From: CAYQAJ01 sp964415245
GTDB taxonomy: Bacteria; Planctomycetota; Planctomycetia; Pirellulales; Pirellulaceae
Direction: 5' to 3'
DNA: 33,084 nt
Assembly (NCBI GenBank): GCA_964415245.1
Contig: CAYQAJ010000024.1
Location: 1 to 33,084, forward strand
Part shown: piece by piece, positions 15,346 to 23,594 of the stretch
Numbering within the stretch: the first letter of the stretch is position 1
Layout of the letters: each line of letters begins with the position of its first letter
The notes under the pieces: generated by a model
Database searches by the model: none
Seen by the model: only the letters and a program-made list of their open reading frames with translations
Told to the model about the DNA's origin: nothing
Position numbers and translations under genes: made by a program

Positions 15346-16788
15346 CTAAGCCACCACGTCCAACACCGGGCGGCCGCCGATGGGTAGTGGGCGGTCGAGG
15401 CGGTCATAGATTTCGCTGGCCGGGTCGATGCCCAACAGGTAGTACAGCGTGGCCGCCAGATCCTCGGGACGCACCGGGTGTTCGTCGGGGAACATGGCCT
15501 TGGCGTCGGAGGCGCCGTACACGTAGCCGCGTTTCACGCCGCCGCCGGCCATCAGCACCGTGTAGCAGTTGGGCCAGTGGTCGCGGCTGGTGTTCTCGTT
15601 GATCTTGGGAGTGCGGCCGAACTCGCCCATCCACAGCACCAGCGTGTCGTCGAGCATGCCCCGCTCTTCCAGGTCGTCCAAAAGCGTGGGGAGCGTCTGC
15701 TCGGTCATGGGGAAATGGTATTGCTCGACGATGGGGAACATCCGCGTGTTGTTGAAACCGTGCGTGTCCCAGCCACCGCTGGTCGTGCTCTGCCCGCCGA
15801 TGGTGTCGGAGAAGTACACGGTGACGAACTTTACCCCCGACTCGACCAGCCGCCGCGCCAAGAGACAGCTTTGTCCGTAGGTCGTGCGGCCATATCGGTC
15901 GCGAATCTCGGGCGGCTCGGCCGACAGGTCGAACGCCTGCCGCACGCGGTCCGACGTGAGCATGCCGATGGCGCGGTCGTAGTACTGATCGAGGCCGCGA
16001 GCCTCTTCCGACAGTTCCAGCAGCCGCGCTTGCCGATCGACGATTCGCTGCAGCTCGCGCCGCCGCGTCACACGCTCCAACGGCAATCCCGAAGGCAGAC
16101 TCAATTCGGGCAGGCGGAAGTCGGCCGAGTTCGGGTCGTCGCGGAAAAACAGCGGGTCGTGCACTTTGCCCAGGAAGCTGGCGTGCTGACCCGGCGTGAT
16201 CGAGCCGTCGCGAATCGTGTGCGGGTACGAAACGAACGTGGGCATGTCCTGACTGCCCGGCGACAACCGGTCAACCACACTGCCGTAGCCGGGATACAGA
16301 TCGAGCGAATCGCGGAGCCGCTGGTCGTCGCTCGGCGGGGCGTGGCCCGTCAGGGCGTAGTAGCCGGCCGAGTTGTGGTTCTTCATCGTGTGGGTAACGC
16401 TGCGGATGAGCGTGACCTTGTCCATCCGCTTGGCCATCTCGGGCAGCTTTTCGCACACCGGCATGCTGGGCACGCTCGAGCTGATGGGGTGCAACGGGCC
16501 GCGGATGTCGTCGGGGGCGTTGGGCTTCATGTCGAACATGTCGACGTGGCTCGGCCCACCCCATTGGAACAGGAAAATCACCCGCTTGGCACGCACGGGC
16601 AACGATCGCGCTGGATGTTCGCCCTGTTGCCGGTCGGCCTGGTCTTGTTCGGCCCGCAGCAGCCCCGGCAAAGTGAGGCCCAAAAGTCCAAGGCCCCCGG
16701 CGCGCAGCACGGTGCGCCGATCCAGGCGGTAAGGCGGCGCGGCCAACTCAAAGGTGCGCTTTCTATCGCAATGGCGCCGGTCGCTCAT
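15346..16788 (-). CDS. DUF1501 domain protein with Tat signal
   Basis: This 480-residue protein has a twin-arginine signal (RRTVLRAGGLGLLGLTLPGL, about residues 24-43). The DUF1501 domain follows: VIFLFQWGGPSHVDMFDMKP at about 70-89, SVTHTMKNHNSAGYYALTG, GGWDTHGFNN and LVLWMGEFGRTPKIN. This fold is related to alkaline phosphatase/sulfatase-type enzymes. The domain is very widespread in planctomycetes, usually beside a DUF1549/DUF1553 gene, and its biochemical role is not established. Its ATG overlaps the stop of the metallo-beta-lactamase-fold gene by 4 nt (ATGA), so translation is coupled. Export through the Tat system suggests that it folds with a metal in the cytoplasm; that is inference. 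Confidence 0.95.
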   Translation of the reverse strand: MSDRRHCDRKRTFELAAPPYRLDRRTVLRAGGLGLLGLTLPGLLRAEQDQADRQQGEHPARSLPVRAKRVIFLFQWGGPSHVDMFDMKPNAPDDIRGPLHPISSSVPSMPVCEKLPEMAKRMDKVTLIRSVTHTMKNHNSAGYYALTGHAPPSDDQRLRDSLDLYPGYGSVVDRLSPGSQDMPTFVSYPHTIRDGSITPGQHASFLGKVHDPLFFRDDPNSADFRLPELSLPSGLPLERVTRRRELQRIVDRQARLLELSEEARGLDQYYDRAIGMLTSDRVRQAFDLSAEPPEIRDRYGRTTYGQSCLLARRLVESGVKFVTVYFSDTIGGQSTTSGGWDTHGFNNTRMFPIVEQYHFPMTEQTLPTLLDDLEERGMLDDTLVLWMGEFGRTPKINENTSRDHWPNCYTVLMAGGGVKRGYVYGASDAKAMFPDEHPVRPEDLAATLYYLLGIDPASEIYDRLDRPLPIGGRPVLDVVA

Positions 16789-17882
16789 TTTTCCCCCTTG
16801 GCCTTCGTGGCGAAGGTTCGCTCGTGCCCGTTGGCGGGAATTGAAACCGTGTAGCCTGTACCGTCGGGCTCCACCGACAGCTTGATGAAGTTGCCTTTGC
16901 AGTCGGCCTCGTGATTGGCGATGTACTGGTCAGGCGCGTTGTTCACGCTGCCGTCGTCGCGGAGGTTCTTGTGCACCTGGTACAGCGCCAGAATCGACTT
17001 CGTTTCCTGGATGTTCGCGAACACCTCGGGCATGCACCCCTTGGTCGAGCCGTTGTTCATGATGGCCACTCTCGGCCGCAGGCTTTGCAGCACGACCGGG
17101 TTATTGCTGGCGTCGAGCCCGTGGTGCGTCACCTGGTACACGTCGACCTCGCCGACCAGGTTATTGGGCACCACCAGGTTTTTCTCCACGTTCCAGGTGA
17201 GGTCGCCGCCGTCGAAGAAGCGAAACGGCCCGAAGGACAGCAGCATCACCACGCTATTGGCGTTGTCCGATCCGTCACGGTCCTTGGGCTTGTGCAGGGC
17301 CGCGATCTCGTCGGGCGTTTCGGCGGCATCGACCTCCTCGGGCGCGAGGAATGTTTGTCGCGTGCCGAGGCAGCGCAATGTGAGCTGTGCCGAGCCATCA
17401 GCCTGTTTGAGGGATAACTGGTCGCCCGGGTTGATGACCGTCCGCTTCTCGCAGTCGAACTCCCGATAGGTCTTGGGAGGCGGCTCGGGCATTCCGTCGA
17501 ACTCGCCGTTGTCGTACACGGTGCCGATGGGCACGATCGTGGCCAGGGTGCTCGCGCCTCCGTAGTGGTCGCCGTGGTAGTGCGTGACAATCAGGTGGTC
17601 GATCCGCCGCAGTCCCGCCTCGCGACCGAGCACCTGAGCAATGCGGTCGGGGTCGCGACGGCCGGCATTGCCGGTGTCGATGAGCACCGACTCGCCCGCC
17701 GGCGTTACGATGAGCGTGGCGGCGCCCCCTTCGACGTCGACCCAGTAGATGTCGAGCCGCTTGTCGTTTTCACCGGCCTGGGCGCTGCCCGCCGGTGCGG
17801 CCGCGAGGAATGCGAATACGATTGCAAAAAGGGCCGCGATAACAACGGCGGACAAAAGCGAGCACCGGCAGAATCGGTTCAT
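16785..17882 (-). CDS. Exported metallo-beta-lactamase-fold hydrolase (ComEC/Rec2-like)
   Basis: This 365-residue protein has an N-terminal signal peptide (hydrophobic residues about 8-35, AGSAQA at the cleavage area). The metal-binding motif is THYHGDH at residues 100-106 (His101, His103, Asp105, His106), after IYWVDVEGGAATLIV and VLIDTGN. Later blocks NANSVVMLLSFGPFRFFDGGDL and YQVTHHGLDASNN match the ComEC/Rec2-type branch of the superfamily. The substrate is unknown. It starts 11 nt after the DUF1549/DUF1553 stop and overlaps the DUF1501 start by 4 nt, so the three genes form one unit. A hydrolase between these two partners is not the usual planctomycete arrangement. Confidence 0.92.
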   Translation of the reverse strand: MNRFCRCSLLSAVVIAALFAIVFAFLAAAPAGSAQAGENDKRLDIYWVDVEGGAATLIVTPAGESVLIDTGNAGRRDPDRIAQVLGREAGLRRIDHLIVTHYHGDHYGGASTLATIVPIGTVYDNGEFDGMPEPPPKTYREFDCEKRTVINPGDQLSLKQADGSAQLTLRCLGTRQTFLAPEEVDAAETPDEIAALHKPKDRDGSDNANSVVMLLSFGPFRFFDGGDLTWNVEKNLVVPNNLVGEVDVYQVTHHGLDASNNPVVLQSLRPRVAIMNNGSTKGCMPEVFANIQETKSILALYQVHKNLRDDGSVNNAPDQYIANHEADCKGNFIKLSVEPDGTGYTVSIPANGHERTFATKAKGEK

Positions 17883-17893
17883 TTCAGGTTGCC

Positions 17894-19994
17894 TCATCGA
17901 CGGAACAAGAATTCCTTGGAGTTCAACAGCGCCCAGGCGATATCCTGCAGCGCGGTGAAACGATCGGAGCACTCCGCACACAGCGCCAGCGAAGCTTTCA
18001 GCTCCTCGTCCGATGGCGGTCGGCCCAGCGCCGACCAATATAACTCGGTCACCGCCTCGGCATCGGAAGGCGACGACCGGGCCAGCTCGTCGAGCCGGTT
18101 GCCCGGCGACGCCAGGCGCTCGTTGATCCCCTCGTCCCCCACCAGGAAGAACGCCTGCGAAAGCGTCGTCTCGTTCGACCGCTCGCACTCGCAGGCCAGC
18201 AGCCGATCGGGCTTGCCGAACAGCTTCAGGAAGCGGTCGCCGTCGCCGCCCTTTCGTTCGCGCTTGCGCACGCGCTGCACTCCGGCAATCTGCCCGGCCC
18301 GCGTGCCCGGATCGTAGCCGGAGAATTCGGCCGACACGCCGAGCACCTGGCACTGGGCATCGAGCATTTCCTCGGCCGTCAAGCGGCGAATCACGGCCCG
18401 CGCGAAGTTCNNNNNNNNNNNNNNNNNNNNNNNNNNNNNNNNNNNNNNNNNNNNNNNNNNNNNNNNNNNNNNNNNNNNNNNNNNNNNNNNNNNNNNNNNN
18501 NNNNNNNNNNAGCGCCTCGCCCCCCAAAAGTCGCGGCGGAGCGGCGGCGCCCGTGCGCGGGTCGTTCACTTCGCCTTCGGAGTGCACCATCACCACCTGC
18601 TCACCGATGAATTCGTTCAGGTCGTATTTGTCCCTGCGATGATTTTCCACGATTTCGTAATCGACCCGCGCGAACACAGCCGCCCAATCGTAGTAATCCT
18701 CCTGCGTCCAGCGGTCGAAAGGGTGGTTGTGGCACTTCGCGCACCCAAGCCTCACTCCCAGAAACACGCGAGCCGCCGTCTCGGCCCGCACGTAAGGGTC
18801 GCGATGCGCCCGATAGAAGTTGGCCGGTGGCACGTCGTACGTGCTTCCCCGCGCCGTCAGCAGTTTGCGTACCATCTCGTCCAGCGGGCGTCCCTCGGCA
18901 AAGTTCTGCCGCAGCCAGCCGTGAAACACCTCGACGCCGCGCTGGTCGAGCACCTTTTCCTCGTTGCGCAACAGGTCGGACCACAACAGTGCCCAGCGAT
19001 CGGCGAACTCCGGCCGCGCCAGCAACTGGTCGATCAGCCGGGCTCGCTTGTCGTGTCGTCTGTCCGCCATGAATGCGCGAGCTTCGTCGGCAGTCGGCAG
19101 CACTCCCAGGACATCGAGAAACGCGCGGCGGACGAAGGTGGCATCGTCCGCCGGCGGCGAGGGATTCATGTCCAACGTGCGCAGCTTGTCGTAAACGTGG
19201 CGGTCGATGTAATTGTCGGCTGCGGGATTCTCCCACGCGAAGTCGGGGCGGTTCTCGATAAACGCCAGGCGTACAGGCGTCTGCTGGTCGAGGTACCGCA
19301 CGACGACCGTCGTCTCACCGCGAGCCCGGCCCTCGACGAGCCCCTGCCGTTCAACCGTGACGACGTTGTTCGACGGTTCGTACACTGCCAACTGAGTCAC
19401 GTTGCGCCGCGTGCCGTCCGAGAAGAAGGCCGTCACCGCAAGCTGTATTTCTTTGGTCGGTTCGACGAGCACCTGCTCGGAGGGCACGACTTCGAGGCGA
19501 ACGAGACTCGGAGCCGCCTCGTCCGACTGCGGCGCTCCGGCCGATAGCCACGCCAGCAGAATCTGATACTCGACGTCGTCGCGATGAAACCGCACGCCCC
19601 CTTGATGAGCGAGTTGGCCGGAGGGCTTGAGCAGGATCAGGCTGCGCGGCGGATCGAGCAGATTGACCCGGCGGCCCGCCTGGTCGCGCGTCAGGGCGTC
19701 GTAGTCCCCGTCGGCGTCCTGACCGCGGAGCGAAAGCTTGAATCCACCCTTGCCGTGTCGGTTGCCGTGGCACACGCCGGCATTGCAGCCAGCCTTGCTT
19801 AGGACGGCCATTACGTCGCGGCGGAAAGTGGGTACTTCGCCATTCGCGCCGGTCGCAGTGTCGTTCTTGCGTTCAGCGACGCGGGCGTCGGGATCGTCGG
19901 CGAGCAGCGAGTCGGAGGAGACCACACCGCACGCGAGCGCTGCAAGAAACAACGCGGTGGTGAATCGGGCAATCGTGGGATAGTGGCGATGCAT
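17894..19994 (-). CDS. DUF1549/DUF1553 (PSD1-type) exported protein, interrupted by an assembly gap
   Basis: The protein starts MHRHYPTIARF and has a signal peptide. Residues about 54-160 hold a cytochrome-like module with CNAGVCHG (Cys70, Cys75, His76). An Ig-like Big_2-type region follows at about 175-265 (VVPSEQVLVEPTKEIQLAV). DUF1549 follows (ADNYIDRHVYDKL, FVRRAFLDVLGVLPT, RWALLWSDLLRNEE) with CAKCHNHPFDRW near residue 418. After the 100-N gap the frame changes and the end of DUF1553 is seen (FARAVIRRLTAEEMLDAQCQ to WALLNSKEFLFRR). The change of frame is explained by an arbitrary gap length, not by a mutation. Such proteins are paired with DUF1501 proteins in planctomycetes; their function is unestablished. 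It is the first gene of the unit. Confidence 0.93.
18411..18510. other. Assembly gap (100 N)
   Basis: One hundred N bases interrupt the DUF1549/DUF1553 gene. Reading frames on the two sides differ, and the expected start of DUF1553 is absent, so the true missing length is probably several hundred bases rather than 100. Confidence 0.98.
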
Positions 19995-20061
19995 CGTTGG
20001 GCGCGCTCCGCTCTCGCGTCGCGGCTAACCGGGTTGTGGACTGGCGGCCACCGGTCCTAAC

Positions 20062-20090
20062 ATATCAACTTGAGCCGATGGTTTCCACAA
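20062..20090 (-). promoter_or_regulatory. Weak promoter candidate for the DUF1549/DUF1553 unit
   Basis: On the minus strand TTGTGG (20090-20085) and TGATAT (20067-20062) are 17 nt apart, the correct spacing but only three of six matches in each box. The leader to ATG 19994 would be about 60 nt. Confidence 0.25.
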
Positions 20091-20166
20091 AGCTGCCCAC
20101 GGGGGGATTGCGCCAGTCGTGAGATTGCCCCCTCCCGCCGCAACTAACAAGGACGGACATTCCCCC

Positions 20167-20781
20167 ATGGCCGACGAAAAACCCGATTGGGATCAGCGCT
20201 ATACTGCGGGCGAAACGCCTTGGGACTCGGGCCAGCCGTCGAACCAACTGCTCCGCGTGCTCGACGCGCAACGCATTGCCCCCTGCCGCATGTTGGAGCT
20301 GGGGTGCGGGTCGGGGACCAACGCCATCGCGCTGGCAAGGCGCGGGTTCCAGGTGACCGCCGTCGACGTGTCGAAGGTGGCCATCGAGCGGGCGCAGCAA
20401 AAGGCCCAGGCGGCGGGAGTGAACATCGAGTTTCACGTGGCCGACATCGCGGCGCTACCGCCGTTGGGCCCGCCGTTCGACTTCGTCTTCGATCGCGGCG
20501 TGTACCATCACATGCGCCGCGCCAGCCTGGCGGTGTTTCTCGACGTGCTGGCGCGAACAACGCGCTCCGGTGGGCTCTACTTGACGCTTGCGGGCAACGC
20601 CAACGAAGCGCGCCCACAGGAGGAAGGGCCACCGCAAGTTCACGAGGAGGAAATGTGCCGCGAGTTGTCCCCCCTGTTTGAGCTGGTCGAGCTGCGCGAG
20701 TTTCGATTCGACGGTGTGGTGATCGAAGGCCACCCTGTCGAACCCCTGGCCTGGTCGGCCCTCTGGCGTCGTCGGGCATAA
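20167..20781 (+). CDS. Class I SAM-dependent methyltransferase (TehB/TPMT-like)
   Basis: This 204-residue cytoplasmic protein starts MADEKPDWDQRY. The opening WDQRYTAGETPWDSGQPSNQL is characteristic of thiopurine-methyltransferase/TehB-like enzymes. The SAM-binding motif I reads MLELGCGSGTNAIALA (about residues 39-54), followed by VTAVDVSKVAIERA (motif post-I) and DFVFDRGVYHHM (motif II region). Members transfer methyl groups to small thiols, metalloids or other small acceptors; the acceptor is unknown here. AAGGA at 20149-20153, 13 nt before ATG 20167, favours this start over the GTG at 20119, which would add 16 residues of no family resemblance. It is transcribed divergently from the DUF1549 unit. 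Confidence 0.9.
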   Translation: MADEKPDWDQRYTAGETPWDSGQPSNQLLRVLDAQRIAPCRMLELGCGSGTNAIALARRGFQVTAVDVSKVAIERAQQKAQAAGVNIEFHVADIAALPPLGPPFDFVFDRGVYHHMRRASLAVFLDVLARTTRSGGLYLTLAGNANEARPQEEGPPQVHEEEMCRELSPLFELVELREFRFDGVVIEGHPVEPLAWSALWRRRA

Positions 20782-20851
20782 CCGCGCCGACGGCGCATCC
20801 CGCGCGTTTCAGCCCGCTTTCCGCTTTCACCTATCCGATAATGCTCAGTAC

Positions 20852-20889
20852 GGCATGCTCCGCCCCCCCGGGCATCCTCCGCCCCCCCG
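20852..20889. repeat. Tandem 19-bp C-rich repeat, two copies
   Basis: GGCATGCTCCGCCCCCCCG (20852-20870) is followed directly by GGCATCCTCCGCCCCCCCG (20871-20889), with one mismatch. It lies in the spacer (20782-21054) between the methyltransferase and sigma-factor genes, which holds no gene. Confidence 0.85.
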
Positions 20890-20914
20890 CTAGCCCCTTG
20901 GCGAGAAGAACCTT

Positions 20915-20930
20915 ACCCCGGCGTCGGGGT
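20915..20930. terminator. Hairpin between methyltransferase and sigma-factor genes
   Basis: ACCCCG/CGGGGT forms a 6-bp stem with a GCGT loop. No T-run follows, so it is only a weak terminator candidate. Confidence 0.25.
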
Positions 20931-20969
20931 TGGATGTTATCAGACGACCGCCGTACCGCCGCGATGCGC

Positions 20970-20996
20970 TTGCCAGGGCCGTCCCGCTGGTAGAAT
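20970..20996 (+). promoter_or_regulatory. Predicted promoter of the ECF sigma-factor operon
   Basis: TTGCCA (20970-20975) and TAGAAT (20991-20996) are separated by 15 nt, slightly short. The predicted start of transcription is near 21003, about 50 nt before ATG 21055. Confidence 0.4.
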
Positions 20997-21054
20997 CCGG
21001 CTGGGCGGCATACACTTGAACGAGGGTTGAGCAAGGGGCAAGCGCAACGAAATC

Positions 21055-21714
21055 ATGGGGGGAAAACGCCCCGTGGCGGTTAGCGAGTCATCGGCGCTAC
21101 GCGCACGCAAGTACGAGTCGCTCGATCCCGACGTGCGGCTGATGCTGCAGGTGCGCAACGACAGCGCCGCCGCGTTCGAAGAGTTGGTGCGCCGCTACCA
21201 GAGTCGCCTGTTGACTGTGCTCGAGCACTTGGTGCACGGCCGCGAGCAGGCCGAGGATTTGGCGCAGGAGGTATTCCTGCGGGTGTTTCGGGCTCGCAAG
21301 TCGTACGTGCCCGGGGCCAAGTTTTCCACCTGGTTGTACACGATTGCCAACAACGTCGCGCGCAACCACTTGCGGAGCAAGTCCCGCCGCCGAGAAGTGA
21401 ACATTACGCCGCGCAGCAGCGGCGCGTCGCCCGCCCAAAACCTGGATCAGATCGCCCTGGCCGCCAGCGGCCAGATGCCCACGCGAATTGTCGACAAATC
21501 GGAAGCGGCCGGAATCGTTCGCCTGGCTATGGAGTCGCTCAACGAGCGGCAGCGGATGGCGGTGCTCCTTTCCAAGTTCGAGGGAATGAGCTACGGCGAC
21601 ATCGCACAGACCATGGGAATGAGCCCCCAAGCCATTAAATCGTTGCTGTCGCGTGCCCGCGGCAACCTGAAAACCATCCTCGAGCCCTACGTGAGGGAGG
21701 GGGAGTCGCCATGA
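21055..21714 (+). CDS. RNA polymerase sigma factor, ECF (sigma-70) family
   Basis: This 219-residue protein has region 2 at about residues 35-112 (AAFEELVRRYQSRLLTVLEH, then EDLAQEVFLRVFRARKSY, FSTWLYTIANNVARNHLRS) and region 4 at about 160-210 (LNERQRMAVLLSKFEGMSYG, DIAQTMGMSPQAIKSLLSRA). The linker is about 45 residues. Region 2 binds the core polymerase and the -10; region 4 holds the helix-turn-helix for the -35. It heads an operon and its last four bases (ATGA) overlap the start of the anti-sigma-like gene, the usual arrangement of an ECF factor and its membrane inhibitor. The signal that releases it is unknown. ATG 21055 gives a 29-residue N-terminal arm before region 2. Confidence 0.93.
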   Translation: MGGKRPVAVSESSALRARKYESLDPDVRLMLQVRNDSAAAFEELVRRYQSRLLTVLEHLVHGREQAEDLAQEVFLRVFRARKSYVPGAKFSTWLYTIANNVARNHLRSKSRRREVNITPRSSGASPAQNLDQIALAASGQMPTRIVDKSEAAGIVRLAMESLNERQRMAVLLSKFEGMSYGDIAQTMGMSPQAIKSLLSRARGNLKTILEPYVREGESP

Positions 21715-22238
21715 ACCCGCATCAGCCCGAAATCGAAGGCGTCGACGCCGACGAGCTCGTGGCGTATCTCGATGGCGAGCTCGACTCGCAGGCCGTCGCC
21801 CAGGTCGAGCGTCGTCTGGCAGACGACGCCGAGTATCGCCAGCGCTTGCAGCAGTATCAGCAGGCGTGGGACATGCTGGACCACCTCCCTTACGCCGAAG
21901 CCGACGAGAACTTCGCCCGTACCACGGTGGAAATGGTGGCGGTGCGCACGTCCGACGACATCCACCGCGATCGCACGGCCACGAAAGTTCGCCGCGGCCT
22001 TTCGATCGCGGGTTGGGTGGGGGCTTGCCTGGCGGCGGCCGTGGTGGGCTACACGCTGCTGGACAATCACCTGTCGGCGCCCGACCGCGCGCTGTTGCGC
22101 GACCTGCCGGTGATTGAGAACGTCGATCTGTACATGCACGTGGAAAGCGTGGAGTTCTTGCGCACGCTCGACCGCGAAGGACTGTTCGTCGAAGAGTCCG
22201 TCGAGGAGTCCGTCGAGGAGGTGCAAGATGCGCTGTAA
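21711..22238 (+). CDS. Anti-sigma-factor-like membrane protein
   Basis: This 175-residue protein has an N-terminal cytoplasmic helical domain (DELVAYLDGELDSQAVAQVE, about residues 13-32, then RRLADDAEYRQRLQQYQ) typical of the sigma-binding domain of anti-sigma factors. One transmembrane helix follows at about 101-117 (GWVGACLAAAVVGYTLL), then a short outer part. The usual HxxxCxxC zinc ligands are absent, so it is the non-zinc type. The C-terminus repeats EESVEESVEEV, from a 12-bp DNA duplication. It overlaps the sigma gene by 4 nt and the next gene by 11 nt. The position and topology make it the probable inhibitor of the sigma factor. Confidence 0.82.
   Translation: MNPHQPEIEGVDADELVAYLDGELDSQAVAQVERRLADDAEYRQRLQQYQQAWDMLDHLPYAEADENFARTTVEMVAVRTSDDIHRDRTATKVRRGLSIAGWVGACLAAAVVGYTLLDNHLSAPDRALLRDLPVIENVDLYMHVESVEFLRTLDREGLFVEESVEESVEEVQDAL
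22194..22220 (+). repeat. 12-bp tandem duplication GAGTCCGTCGAG, which also supplies the next ribosome-binding site
   Basis: GAGTCCGTCGAG occurs at 22196-22207 and 22208-22219, preceded by GAA. The final GAGGAG (22215-22220) precedes ATG 22228 by 7 nt and is a good ribosome-binding site for the downstream secreted-protein gene. Confidence 0.7.
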
Positions 22239-23538
22239 GATTCTTTGCCTGCTCTTGGGCGGTTTCGCGCTGTTGGCCGCCGCCGCTTCGCCCATCGACT
22301 TCGCCAGCGAAACGCTCGACCAGCGCCGCGCGCGGCTCGAAGCGATGACGCCTGTCGAAAAGGAGGAGCTCCGCAACAAGAAGGAACGCTTCGACGCTCT
22401 CTTGCCCGAGCGGCAGGAGCAGATTCGGGCCATGCACGAGGAGTTACTGGCGGACCCCAACGCCGAGCAATTAAGCCGAATCCTGGTTAACTACCACGAG
22501 TGGCTCAAATCGCTTTCGCCCAAGCAGCGGACCGACCTGGAGACGGCGCCCATCGAAGAGCGTGTGGCCCTGATTCGCCAGTTGCGGCAGCAGCAAGAGA
22601 GGCAGAACTTACGCAACCTGGCCGCCAACGAGAAGCTGAATCAAGAAGACCTGCGCAGCATCTTCGAATGGCTCGACGATGTCGTGCGGAATCACGAGGA
22701 GGAGCTGCTGTCCGCTCTGCCAACTGTGAATCAGCCCAAGGTTCGCGCGATCACCGACGACGCCAAACGTCGCCGCGTGCTGCTCTTTGCGCTGCACCAG
22801 CGGCGCCACGTCCGGTCGCTCGCGCTGCCCGACGAGCAGGACGTCAGCCTGTTAGAGAGTCGGCTGTCTCCGGAAGCCCGGGCCGCGCTCGAACAGGCTC
22901 GCACCGCCGGCAACGAGGCGGAGCTGGTGCGGGGCTGGATTGGCGCCGCCATGTTCTCTCGCTTTTCCTGGCAAGTCAGCAACGAGGACCTGCAGAAGTT
23001 TTATGCGGACTACTTGAACGAGCAAAAGAAGCTAGATGAGCCACAGGCCGAGCGCATTCGCGAACGTCTGGAAAACCTTCCGCGCGAACAGCGGAATTGG
23101 GAACTGCGCAGGCTCTATTTTGCGCATCTCTACGAGCCCTGGCGGGAAGAAGGATCGGGGCAGGGCGGCTGGCCGCCGCGTGGTAACGGCGGAGGCCCGC
23201 GCCGCGGCGGTCCACCACGTGGCGACGACAATCGCGGCGGTCCGCAGCAAGGCGATTCGGGTCGGGGTCCGCGCGGCGGTCGTGGCCGTGGCCCAAATGG
23301 CGACGAGCGGCCTGGGCCGCCGGAAACGCAGGACAGCGGTTCGCCCTCCGGCGAAGGTTTGCCGAGTGATGCGGACTCGGGCGACGCACCGGCGACCGAT
23401 TCTCAGTCCGACAATCCGCCACCCGGCGCGGCCGCATCAGGCGACCCGAAATCCGACGACATCCGGTCCGATGGCGATGAGTCGGCTGGACCGGAGAGTC
23501 GGCCGGCGGTTGGCCCACGCTTTCGCCGCGGCTTTTGA
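22228..23538 (+). CDS. Secreted helical protein with Gly/Arg-rich tail
   Basis: This 436-residue protein begins MRCKILCLLLGGFALLAAAA, a signal peptide. The mature part is strongly helical and charged, with repeated short blocks (EAMTPVEKEELRNKKERFDA, LPERQEQIRAMHEELLADP, YHEWLKSLSPKQRTDLETAP, then LENLPREQRNWELRRLYFAH). The blocks resemble DUF3106-type or heat-shock-periplasmic (Spy/CpxP-like) repeats, but I cannot assign a family. Residues about 312-390 form a low-complexity Gly/Arg/Pro tract with RGG-like units, followed by an acidic Ser/Asp/Pro tail. It lies directly behind the sigma/anti-sigma pair, overlapping the latter by 11 nt, with a good GAGGAG ribosome-binding site. It may be the extracytoplasmic sensor or effector of that system; this is inference. 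Confidence 0.82.
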   Translation: MRCKILCLLLGGFALLAAAASPIDFASETLDQRRARLEAMTPVEKEELRNKKERFDALLPERQEQIRAMHEELLADPNAEQLSRILVNYHEWLKSLSPKQRTDLETAPIEERVALIRQLRQQQERQNLRNLAANEKLNQEDLRSIFEWLDDVVRNHEEELLSALPTVNQPKVRAITDDAKRRRVLLFALHQRRHVRSLALPDEQDVSLLESRLSPEARAALEQARTAGNEAELVRGWIGAAMFSRFSWQVSNEDLQKFYADYLNEQKKLDEPQAERIRERLENLPREQRNWELRRLYFAHLYEPWREEGSGQGGWPPRGNGGGPRRGGPPRGDDNRGGPQQGDSGRGPRGGRGRGPNGDERPGPPETQDSGSPSGEGLPSDADSGDAPATDSQSDNPPPGAAASGDPKSDDIRSDGDESAGPESRPAVGPRFRRGF

Positions 23539-23594
23539 GATTCAGCGATCGAGACTCGGCCGCAAGACTCGGCCGCTCGGGGGGGCGCGGCGCG

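Noticed and set aside
21097..22437. A 446-codon minus-strand frame across the sigma and anti-sigma genes
   Set aside because: Antisense shadow of two well-supported plus-strand genes; composition is dominated by Arg, Pro and Ala.
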